64,000 nucleotides of DNA. Origin: Taishania sp965247975 (GTDB lineage Bacteria > Bacteroidota > Bacteroidia > Flavobacteriales_D > Crocinitomicaceae). The notes below the pieces were generated by a model. It worked only from the letters and a program-made list of their open reading frames with translations, searched no databases and was not told the origin of the DNA. The translations under genes and the position numbers were made by a program. The DNA is taken from assembly GCA_965247975.1 (NCBI GenBank), contig OZ252050.1:3968001-4032000 (forward strand), read 5' to 3'. Below are positions 8,995 to 15,478 of this stretch, in pieces; within the stretch, counting starts at the first letter, position 1; the number at the start of each line of letters is the position of its first letter.

Positions 8995-9930
8995 ATGACA
9001 AACTATAAATCGCAGAAAGAACTAATCGCCGAAATCGCGTCAAATTTGGACAAATTAGAAAGTAAGAAATTGACCGTCGAAGAATTGGAAGCTCATGTGG
9101 ATTTGGTGCGCGAATTGCACGAACGAACAATCGTTTTACGCTACAAAATTTTCGAGGAGATTGCGTTGAGATCGAAGGAAGAAAAAGGTGTTGAGCAAAC
9201 GAACAACGAAACGAATGTTGAGAAGAAAACAGCAATCAGCGAGAAGAAGGAAACATCTCCAGTGATTGAAAAAGAAGAAACTGCTGAGCCAGTTGCCGAA
9301 CTTGTGGTCGAATTGCCAATCATTGAAGAACCAGCCAAAACAGAAATCATTGACGAATTGCCAACCATCGACTTTAGTTTATTTGACGAGCCCGAAGCAA
9401 ATTCAGCCGAAGAAAAAATAACTGTTGCTGTTCAAGAAGAAATTGCGGAAGAAGTTAAAGACACTATTGTCCCAGAACCAATAATTCCAGAAGTAGAAAT
9501 TCAAGATGAAGTTGAATTGGAAGTTGAAATGGAAGTTGAAAAGGCAGCTGAAATTCCTGTGACCATAGAACCAGAAAAGGTTCAAAAAATAGAGGAACCA
9601 ATCGCTCCGAAAACAGAAACAAAATCTTCTAGTAAAGGATTTGAGAAAAAATTTGAAAGCGTTTCAAGTGAAATGAAAGGTCAACTTGGTTTCTCGAAAT
9701 TAGACACACTTGTTGGAGCATTTGGATTAAATGAACGCTTGCAATACATCAATGAACTTTTTGATGGTTCTAGTGAAAAATTCTCTGAAGCCATCAAAGA
9801 ATTTGATAAACTTCCCACGCTAAACGACGCTAAAACAAGTTGTTCCAAATTTGCTAGTGAAAACAATTGGGACGTAGAAAGCGAAACAGTGGATGAATTT
9901 ATTCAAAAAATTTGCAGAAAATATGTTTAA
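8995..9930 (+). CDS. Acidic Glu/Val/Pro-rich protein with conserved ends, unknown function
   Basis: The protein has 311 residues with three parts. Residues 1-60 form a charged helical segment (ELIAEIASNLDKLESKKLTV, then LRYKIFEEIALR). Residues about 60-210 are a low-complexity linker very rich in Glu, Val, Pro and Ile (for example EVELEVEMEVEKAAEIPVTI). Residues about 215-311 form a compact domain with FGLNERLQYINELFDGSSEK and a closing helix ending in FIQKICRKYV. I recall similar C-terminal domains in Bacteroidota proteins of unknown function, but no name can be given. No signal peptide, so probably cytoplasmic. Its last codons overlap the ATG of the M28 peptidase by 8 bases, so translational coupling is likely. 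Confidence 0.75.
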   Translation: MTNYKSQKELIAEIASNLDKLESKKLTVEELEAHVDLVRELHERTIVLRYKIFEEIALRSKEEKGVEQTNNETNVEKKTAISEKKETSPVIEKEETAEPVAELVVELPIIEEPAKTEIIDELPTIDFSLFDEPEANSAEEKITVAVQEEIAEEVKDTIVPEPIIPEVEIQDEVELEVEMEVEKAAEIPVTIEPEKVQKIEEPIAPKTETKSSSKGFEKKFESVSSEMKGQLGFSKLDTLVGAFGLNERLQYINELFDGSSEKFSEAIKEFDKLPTLNDAKTSCSKFASENNWDVESETVDEFIQKICRKYV

Positions 9931-11191
9931 ACCTCTTAGCCTACTAATTCCCTTTCTCCTTGGTTCTTTTGCTTATGGACAAATTAACATTGACGAAGTA
10001 AAACAACTCACGGAATCGTTGTGTTCCCCTGAATTTCACGGTCGTGGCTATGTGAATAATGGAGACAAAATTGCCGCTGATTTCATCGCAAAGGAATTCG
10101 AAAAACTTGGCCTTCGAAAATTGGGATCTTCTTATTTTCAATCATTTAATTTTCAAGTAAATAGTTTTCCGGGCGACGCATCTATCGTGAAAGATGGTAA
10201 ACAACTGAAACTCGGTGAAGATGTGCTTATCGATCCTTCTTGTCCTTCTTTTCGCGGAGTTCTAAGACCCAAATTATTTACCGCAGCAGAAGTTTTTAAC
10301 CAAGTTGAATTCAACAATCAATTGAAAAAAATGCTTGACGGTTCTGACCAAAACTGCATTGCGCTAGAAATCACAAGCACCAACAAAGACACATTGACTT
10401 TCTTAAATAGCATCAAATACGAGTTGAGTCAATATTTACCTGTAATCGAAGTCACGGACAAAAAATTTACTTGGTCGGTTTCTCAAGAACAATTAAAACA
10501 CGTTTTTTTACAATGCAAAAAAGAAGCGTTTGAAACAGGAAAAACATACGAAGTTCTTATCGATGCGGATTTGAAAGAACACGCCACTCAAAATGTAATT
10601 GGATTTTTACCTGCCAAGAAAAAAGCGAAAAAAACCATTGTATTCACTGCTCACTACGATCATTTAGGACGACTCGGACGAGAAACTTATTTTCCAGGTG
10701 CAAACGACAATGCGAGTGGAACAGCCATGATCATTGCGCTTGCGAATTATTTCAAAAAAGAACCTATCGACGACTACAATTTATTGTTTATCGCCTTCGC
10801 AGGGGAAGAAGCAGGACTTTTGGGTTCAAAACACTTTGTGGAACATCCATTGATGAAATTGAAGAAAATCAAATTTTTAATCAACTTGGACATCATGGGA
10901 AGTGGCGAAGATGGCATTACTGTTGTCAATGGTTCTGTATTTCAAACCGAATTTGATCGCCTAAAGCAAATTAATACGGATAATAATTATTTAAAAACAG
11001 TCAACATTCGCGGTAAAGCAGCAAACTCTGATCATTATTGGTTCACAGAAAAAGGTGTTCCAGCTTTTTTCATTTACACTATGGGACCTAATAAAAATTA
11101 CCACGACGTTTTTGATACTTACGAAAATTTGACTTTCGCTGAAACAATTGACTTGGCAACATTATTGAGAAAATTTGTGGAGGGATTCTAG
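9923..11191 (+). CDS. Secreted M28-family metallopeptidase
   Basis: A two-zinc aminopeptidase-like protein. I place the start at the ATG at 9923, not the earlier in-frame ATG at 9893, because residues from 9923 form a clean signal peptide (MFKPLSLLIPFLLGSFAYGQ); this gives 422 residues and an 8-base overlap with the preceding gene. Zinc ligands are visible in order: TAHYDHLG (His), GANDNASGTA (Asp), FAGEEAGLLGSKHF (Glu-Glu, base and ligand), LINLDIMGSG (Asp) and NYHDVFDTYENL (His). A PA-like insert may precede the catalytic part. The mature protein should be periplasmic or outer-surface and remove N-terminal residues from peptides. Substrate preference is not visible. Confidence 0.9.
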   Translation: MFKPLSLLIPFLLGSFAYGQINIDEVKQLTESLCSPEFHGRGYVNNGDKIAADFIAKEFEKLGLRKLGSSYFQSFNFQVNSFPGDASIVKDGKQLKLGEDVLIDPSCPSFRGVLRPKLFTAAEVFNQVEFNNQLKKMLDGSDQNCIALEITSTNKDTLTFLNSIKYELSQYLPVIEVTDKKFTWSVSQEQLKHVFLQCKKEAFETGKTYEVLIDADLKEHATQNVIGFLPAKKKAKKTIVFTAHYDHLGRLGRETYFPGANDNASGTAMIIALANYFKKEPIDDYNLLFIAFAGEEAGLLGSKHFVEHPLMKLKKIKFLINLDIMGSGEDGITVVNGSVFQTEFDRLKQINTDNNYLKTVNIRGKAANSDHYWFTEKGVPAFFIYTMGPNKNYHDVFDTYENLTFAETIDLATLLRKFVEGF

Positions 11192-11244
11192 CAAAATCAA
11201 ATTTCAAATTCTGTCAAATCGCTTCATTATTATAGATTTAAAGC

Positions 11245-12267
11245 ATGAAAACAATTTATATTCTCTTCTTAGCACTCATCGCATTGAGTTCGTGTGGATC
11301 TCTCAAAAAATTCAGCATCGCCGATATTGATCGGGTTTATTTGGAATACAATCCAGTTGAACCATTGCAATTTGGCGGAACATTTGAAGCAAAAATTTTG
11401 GCTTTAAAAACCAATGGCGAAGAAGTTGATTTGACCAATTACCACGATTTGGATTTTATTTCAACGGATTTAAGCAAATCTGGAAAACGGTTTACCATCA
11501 TTAAACGTCCAACAAGTTTTAATGAAGAACCGATGCGGATGCAATACTACATCAAAAAGAAAAAAGAATCTTATACGTTTTCTGATTCGATGAACGTCAA
11601 CCTTTGGGGCGATTTATCAGTGGATTGCAGTGGGTTCAACGGCACAAATGCACAAGATCAAAGTTCAACAAGTAGCACTTCTGTATTGTTTCGCGATGGC
11701 CGTAATGGAGATTTTGGTTTGCATGGAACGAATGGTCAAAACGGACAAAACTACGTGGTTTATCTGTGGAAAGAAAAAGACGAATATTTTGTTTATGTCT
11801 TAAATTCCGAAACCCAACAAGAGATGCGCTATAAAAGCAAACGTCCAGAAGATTTCAAATTTGATTTTTCAGGTGGAAATGGCGGGAACGGTGGAAATGG
11901 AGGCGCTGGTGGAGATGGTCGTGATGGCGAAGTAAAAAATGGAAAGTCAAAAGCTCCTGGGCATGGTGGTCATGGTGGTGACGGCGGCTCAGGCGGAAAT
12001 GGTGGAAATGCAGGGACAGTGATGTTTTTCTTGCATCCAAGTGCAGTAGATATTGAAGGAAGAATTTCCTTTGATATGTCAGGTGGTCGCGGTGGACAAT
12101 ATGGAAATGGAGGAAAAGGTGGACAACCAGGAAAACCACTTGCTGGACAGCTACCTTCATCGCCTGGCGTGCAAGGTCGAAATGGATTTGCTGGAATGTC
12201 AGGGCTCAGCGGACAAACTCCGCTCATTTCTGTTCGAGAATTTGATTATTCCAGTTTTGTGAAATAG
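11245..12267 (+). CDS. Lipoprotein with glycine-rich collagen-like C-terminal half
   Basis: The 340-residue protein begins with a lipoprotein signal (MKTIYILFLALIALSSCGSL; lipobox cysteine C17). Residues about 25-200 look like a beta-rich domain with no family I recognise. From about residue 210 to 330 the protein is dominated by Gly-Gly-X and Gly-X-X runs such as SGGNGGNGGNGGAGGDGRDG, KAPGHGGHGGDGGSGGNGG and SGGRGGQYGNGGKGGQPGKP, interrupted by a hydrophobic strand (TVMFFLHPSAVDIEGRISFD). This resembles polyglycine-II or collagen-like surface proteins. It is probably anchored in the outer membrane. It stands just upstream of the IS110 element, whose left part begins soon after the stop codon, so any downstream partner may have been displaced. 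Confidence 0.8.
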   Translation: MKTIYILFLALIALSSCGSLKKFSIADIDRVYLEYNPVEPLQFGGTFEAKILALKTNGEEVDLTNYHDLDFISTDLSKSGKRFTIIKRPTSFNEEPMRMQYYIKKKKESYTFSDSMNVNLWGDLSVDCSGFNGTNAQDQSSTSSTSVLFRDGRNGDFGLHGTNGQNGQNYVVYLWKEKDEYFVYVLNSETQQEMRYKSKRPEDFKFDFSGGNGGNGGNGGAGGDGRDGEVKNGKSKAPGHGGHGGDGGSGGNGGNAGTVMFFLHPSAVDIEGRISFDMSGGRGGQYGNGGKGGQPGKPLAGQLPSSPGVQGRNGFAGMSGLSGQTPLISVREFDYSSFVK

Positions 12268-12415
12268 ATGGATAAAAATGGATTCGCTTTACGGAAAAAT
12301 TGATTTAACTTAGAACTAGAATTTAACTTGTTAAATCTAAATTTCTGGTTTTTGTATAATAGTAATACCATAAATCTCAAATTTATATTGAAATTTTAAG
12401 GTCGGTTCAAAATCC

Positions 12416-12563
12416 GTCCAAATTTTGAGAAGTGAGGAAGAAGAAAATAATAGAATGGCTAACCGATTTCAAAAGGCGTTTACGTCTGTATTGCGCTAGC
12501 AATGCACTACTTTTGATAAATCGGTCCATTCAAGAATTTTCGCCGAACGGCTTAAATTTGGAC
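12416..12563 (+). ncRNA. Candidate IS110 bridge RNA core
   Basis: GTCCAAATTT at 12416-12425 is perfectly complementary to AAATTTGGAC at 12554-12563, enclosing about 128 bases. Inside, ACCGATTTCAAAAG (12462-12475) pairs with CTTTTGATAAATCGGT (12510-12525) with a small bulge; the loop between holds unpaired GCGTTTACGTCT, an inner 7-bp hairpin (12488-12505, loop GCTA) and unpaired ACTA. Next, GCCG/CGGC (12542-12551) forms a further hairpin. A stem with an asymmetric internal loop topped by a hairpin is the architecture of target- or donor-binding loops in IS110 bridge RNAs, which are encoded in the non-coding end of this family. Sequence alone cannot prove transcription or exact ends. Confidence 0.5.
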
Positions 12564-12645
12564 TAGCATTTTTTGGTTCTTTTATATTTACATCAAATTT
12601 AATAAATGGTTCGTACATTGTTGTTAAACAAAGTGTACTGACTAT

Positions 12646-12720
12646 CGTGTGTGAGAGAGTTTTGGTTTAGGTAAACATTCTTGTTATATCGTAAAAAAGA
12701 TTGATCCACACACGTTTTTT
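12646..12720 (+). terminator. Possible terminator at the end of the IS110 leader
   Basis: CGTGTGTG at 12646-12653 pairs perfectly with CACACACG at 12707-12714, directly followed by six T at 12715-12720. The enclosed 53 bases can form a small inner hairpin (GTTTA/TAAAC near 12665-12676). This could end a leader RNA about 100 bases before the transposase ATG, or be a structured part of it. The long loop makes it weaker than a classic intrinsic terminator. Confidence 0.35.
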
Positions 12721-12821
12721 CTCAAGAGTCTGGACAGTACTTAAGGCCGATTTATTCGAGCTTGGATAAAACAAAAGAATAGACGGAAGGGGAATTCAGT
12801 CATACCTGTAAAATTAGAGTT

Positions 12822-13886
12822 ATGCGTTATTTAAAACAATGTGTTGGAATTGATGTTTCCAAAAATTCGTTTACCGCATGTGTATGTAAACGAGATGTGT
12901 CGGGAGAATTTAAGTTTTCGAAAGGAGCTGAGTTCTCGAATAATAAAAAAGGCTTTAACCAATTGAGTCGTTGGTCAAAATCTGAATTAGAAAAGGATGT
13001 TGAAGTAGTTTTCTTAATGGAGGCAACAGGTGTTTATTATGAGTCTTTAGCTCATCACTTGTTCAATTTAAAACGAACTGTTCATGTTGCTTTGCCAAAT
13101 ACTACCCGACATTATTTTTCTAGTTTAAATGTCAAAAGCAAAACGGATGCTTTAGATGCAAAATGGCTAAGTCAGTTTGGAGTAGAGAGAAATCACAAAG
13201 CCTGGATTCCACCATCTCCATTAGTTCTCCAGTTAAGAAATCTTACTCGATATTATGTTCAATTACAGGAGCAACGAACAGCACTGATGAACATTAAACA
13301 TAGTAAAGATTGCTCCCATGACATCCAAAAATTCATTCTTCAAAGCAACAAAAGTCTTATCTTACAAATTGAAAAGCAAATCGAAAAATGTAAAGAAGAA
13401 ATCGAGACCCTCATTAAATCGGATACGTCATTTTATAAAAAAATCCTAAGATTAGTAACAATTAAAGGAATTGGCTTAATGACCGTTGTAACCATATTGT
13501 CAGAAACAATGTGCTTTGAGCATTTTCATAGTATCAAACAATTAACCAGTTTTGCGGGATTTGATGTCGTTCAAAGAGAATCAGGATCATCGGTTCGAGG
13601 AAAAACAAGTATCTCTAAAAAAGGAAATAGATATATCAGAAACACCTTATATTTTCCATCAATGGTCGCTAGCAGATGTAATCCTGAAATGAAAGAAACA
13701 TATCTTAGAATTAATCAAAACAAAGTCTCGAAAAAAATTGGATTAGTAGCTGTACAAAGAAAGTTATTAGCTCTAATTTTTACATTGTGGAAAAATGAAA
13801 CTGAATATGATCCAGAATATAAAAAAGTAGCCTTAACTAAAGCTAAGGCTACACAAGATAGTTTAGAAATCACTAGTGTCCGATAA
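12822..13886 (+). CDS. IS110-family DEDD transposase, last codons replaced by IS4 insertion
   Basis: The protein has 354 residues as read. The N-terminal RuvC-like DEDD domain shows D11 in CVGIDVSKNSF, E67 in FLMEATGVYYE and D109/D112 in SKTDALDAKWL. The C-terminal transposase_20 domain (about 205-290) holds IKGIGLMTVVTI and the conserved serine segment RESGSSVRG (254-257) that forms the covalent link to DNA. Such recombinases act with a bridge RNA that selects target and donor. The last four residues and the stop (T-S-V-R-stop) are contributed by the inverted repeat of the inserted IS4 element; the original tail, rebuilt from 15282-15294, was K-L-L-stop. Both catalytic domains remain intact, so activity may survive. 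Confidence 0.92.
   Translation: MRYLKQCVGIDVSKNSFTACVCKRDVSGEFKFSKGAEFSNNKKGFNQLSRWSKSELEKDVEVVFLMEATGVYYESLAHHLFNLKRTVHVALPNTTRHYFSSLNVKSKTDALDAKWLSQFGVERNHKAWIPPSPLVLQLRNLTRYYVQLQEQRTALMNIKHSKDCSHDIQKFILQSNKSLILQIEKQIEKCKEEIETLIKSDTSFYKKILRLVTIKGIGLMTVVTILSETMCFEHFHSIKQLTSFAGFDVVQRESGSSVRGKTSISKKGNRYIRNTLYFPSMVASRCNPEMKETYLRINQNKVSKKIGLVAVQRKLLALIFTLWKNETEYDPEYKKVALTKAKATQDSLEITSVR
13862..13870. repeat. IS4 target-site duplication, left copy
   Basis: TTTAGAAAT immediately precedes the left inverted repeat and is repeated exactly at 15273-15281 immediately after the right inverted repeat. A 9-bp duplication fits the IS4 family. It lies in the last codons of the IS110 transposase, which dates the IS4 insertion after the IS110 one. 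Confidence 0.93.
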
Positions 13887-13897
13887 AACTTTTTAAA

Positions 13898-13931
13898 AAA
13901 GCGGGATTTCCTGTAGAGGATTTCCCGCTTT
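13898..13931. other. Hairpin near the left end of IS4
   Basis: AAAGCGGGA (13898-13906) pairs perfectly with TCCCGCTTT (13923-13931) around a 16-base loop. It lies 31 bases before the transposase ATG. In RNA entering from the IS110 side this stem could hinder translation or transcription of the transposase, as shown for some IS4-family elements; here that role is inference. Confidence 0.6.
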
Positions 13932-13962
13932 AATGTAATTTAGTTTTGCAGAACAAAATCAC

Positions 13963-15171
13963 ATGAATAAAAGTAACTACTTTTTTGGACAGTCCGTTTT
14001 CGGACAGCTGATTTCTTTAATTGATTTAAAGAAAATGAATAAAATTGCCAAAAATCACTTGGCAGATCATTATGTTAAGAAGTTTGATTCTTCGGATCAC
14101 CTGATAAGTATGTTGTTTTCGACATTCGCGCATTGCACCTCATTGCGTGAAGTAGCCGCATCAATGCTAGGTCTGAAAGGGAAAATGAATCACTTTCAGT
14201 TAAAACACATTCCTTATAAAAGTACGTTGAGTGATGCAAACAAGAGAAGAAGTCATTTAGTATTCCAAGATGTGTATTATTCCTTGCTTAAAGAATATCA
14301 ACCAATTATCTCGGACAGCCGACAGTCGTATGCTTGGGAGAACAAGCTAGAAATCATCGATTCGAGTACCATATCTCTGTTTAAAGACATTTTGAGTTGT
14401 GTGGGTAGGAAGCCTAATACAGGCAAACGAAAAGGTGGAATTAAAGTGCATACTCAAATCAATTTACAAGGGAAAGTTCCGAAAATCGTTTGGTTTTCTG
14501 CCGCCACAACGCATGATAAACAGTTTTTAAAGCACTTACAACTTGAAAAGGGTAAGATAGCTGTATTTGACAAGGGATATAACGACTATAAAGCTTTTGA
14601 TGAGTTCACCGAAAACGGTGTGTTCTTCGTTACTCGTTTAAAATCCAATGCAGCTTATCAAACAGTGAAAGAAAACGACATTCCTTCTTACATCGACAAT
14701 GGCGTAATCAAAGATGAAATCATACGAGTAGACTTAAAAGAGAACGGATCGTATCTTAAAACCCTTGAATTGCGAAGAATAGCTTATTGGGATGATGAAA
14801 ATAAACGCTGCTTTGAATTTGTAACAAACCTATTCGGTATGAATGCTGGACACATTGCGTTGATTTACAAGAAACGCTGGCAAATAGAACTTTTGTTTAA
14901 ACAACTCAAACAAAACTTCCCACTAAAATTCTTCCTTGGCGACAATGAAAACGCCATCAAAATACAGATTTGGTGTGCGCTAATCGTCAATCTACTACTA
15001 ACTGTCATACATAAAAAAATCAAGCGTAAATGGGCGTTCTCAAATCTTGCGAGCTTTTGTAGATTACATTTATTCAACTATATCCATTTGATGAAATTCC
15101 TTGAAAATCCGCAGAAAGATTGGCTAAAAGAATACGATGCTCAACTTCAGATTAAATTCAGTAGTTCATAA
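13963..15171 (+). CDS. IS4-family DDE transposase
   Basis: The protein has 402 residues with an N-terminal domain of the DUF4372 kind (MNKSNYFFGQSVFGQLISLI and on) and an RNase H-like catalytic domain. The DDE triad is D133 (LEIIDSSTISLF), D203 (IAVFDKGYNDYKAF) and E309. The Y-(2)-R-(3)-E-(6)-K signature of IS4 is exact: Y302, R305, E309, K316 in YKKRWQIELLFKQLK. The enzyme cuts and joins the 18-bp inverted repeats that flank the gene. It ends 83 bases before the right inverted repeat. No frameshift or missing residue is visible, so it should be functional. Confidence 0.95.
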   Translation: MNKSNYFFGQSVFGQLISLIDLKKMNKIAKNHLADHYVKKFDSSDHLISMLFSTFAHCTSLREVAASMLGLKGKMNHFQLKHIPYKSTLSDANKRRSHLVFQDVYYSLLKEYQPIISDSRQSYAWENKLEIIDSSTISLFKDILSCVGRKPNTGKRKGGIKVHTQINLQGKVPKIVWFSAATTHDKQFLKHLQLEKGKIAVFDKGYNDYKAFDEFTENGVFFVTRLKSNAAYQTVKENDIPSYIDNGVIKDEIIRVDLKENGSYLKTLELRRIAYWDDENKRCFEFVTNLFGMNAGHIALIYKKRWQIELLFKQLKQNFPLKFFLGDNENAIKIQIWCALIVNLLLTVIHKKIKRKWAFSNLASFCRLHLFNYIHLMKFLENPQKDWLKEYDAQLQIKFSSS

Positions 15172-15478
15172 TCAAGGAGGGACTTACTTTTGAAATCCAT
15201 AAATCAGTATCAGTAAAATCAAGGATTTCAGAAACCGAAATGATTAATTTGTATTTTTATCGGACACTAGTGTTTAGAAATTAAACTTCTTTAGTTAGAA
15301 CAAAAATAAATTATTTTTGAGAAATATTTGGTTTTTATAACAGTACCTTTTTTTTGCGATGAAAAAAAGAACAAGAATTTAGTAAATTAAAATATTGATT
15401 TCAGTGTGTCACATTTTTCTTTTTTTCCGTTATAAACCAACAATTCGTTTTCGGAACACTTTTTGACATGTTTATTAT
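15172..15478. other. Gene-free stretch: IS4 right end, IS110 tail and flank
   Basis: These 307 bases hold no gene. They contain the IS4 right inverted repeat (15255-15272), the right copy of the target duplication (15273-15281), the displaced last codons and stop of the IS110 transposase (15282-15294) and about 185 bases of AT-rich DNA that must include the IS110 right end and the promoter of the vWA gene. A short segment GGTTTTT-ATAA-AGTA near 15328-15345 resembles one near 12348-12366; the likeness is too weak to define element ends. Confidence 0.7.
15273..15281. repeat. IS4 target-site duplication, right copy
   Basis: TTTAGAAAT follows the right inverted repeat directly and matches 13862-13870 exactly. 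The frame of the IS110 transposase continues from here as (AT)T-AAA-CTT-CTT-TAG when IS4 is removed. Confidence 0.93.

Larger units (their letters stand above)
12268..12821 (+). other. Long non-coding left part of the IS110 region, rich in inverted repeats
   Basis: This stretch of 554 bases has no open reading frame of note. It begins right after the glycine-rich lipoprotein and ends at the IS110 transposase start. From about 12416 to 12720 it contains successive hairpins: a 10-bp outer stem (12416-12425 with 12554-12563), an inner stem-loop (12462-12525), a hairpin at 12613-12638 and a hairpin closing at 12714 before six T. The left boundary of the mobile element must lie within the first 150 bases but cannot be fixed from one copy. 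Such leaders in IS110 elements encode the bridge RNA. Confidence 0.6.
13871..15272 (+). mobile_element. Complete IS4-family insertion sequence (1402 bp)
   Basis: The ends are perfect 18-bp inverted repeats: CACTAGTGTCCGATAAAA at 13871-13888 and its complement at 15255-15272. They are flanked by a 9-bp duplication TTTAGAAAT. One transposase gene fills the element in the plus direction. A 9-bp stem hairpin (13898-13906 with 13923-13931) sits between the left end and the transposase start, a common device to stop read-through from outside promoters. All parts are intact, so the element looks recent and probably mobile. Confidence 0.95.
12416..15294 (+). mobile_element. IS110-family element, interrupted by IS4; minimal extent
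   Basis: The element consists of a structured non-coding left part, the DEDD transposase gene at 12822 and, after the IS4 insertion, the original last codons and stop at 15283-15294. Outer ends are unknown because IS110 elements lack terminal inverted repeats and make no long duplication; coordinates given are the minimum supported. The right non-coding end probably extends some way toward 15478. Removing IS4 and one copy of its 9-bp duplication restores a continuous transposase frame ending I-K-L-L-stop. Confidence 0.7.

Noticed and set aside
9893..9922. Earlier ATG for the M28 peptidase.
   Set aside because: It would add ten charged residues before a clean signal peptide that begins at 9923, and increase the overlap with the upstream gene.
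11855..12160. Histidine-rich open frame on the minus strand opposite the glycine-rich lipoprotein.
   Set aside because: It is the complement of the Gly-Gly-X coding repeats; the plus-strand product has a lipobox and a sensible start.
12348..12366. Resemblance between the left flank of the IS110 region and 15328-15345 (GGTTTTT, ATAA, AGTA).
   Set aside because: The match has gaps and mismatches in AT-rich DNA. IS110 elements share only a short core at both junctions, so it cannot define ends.
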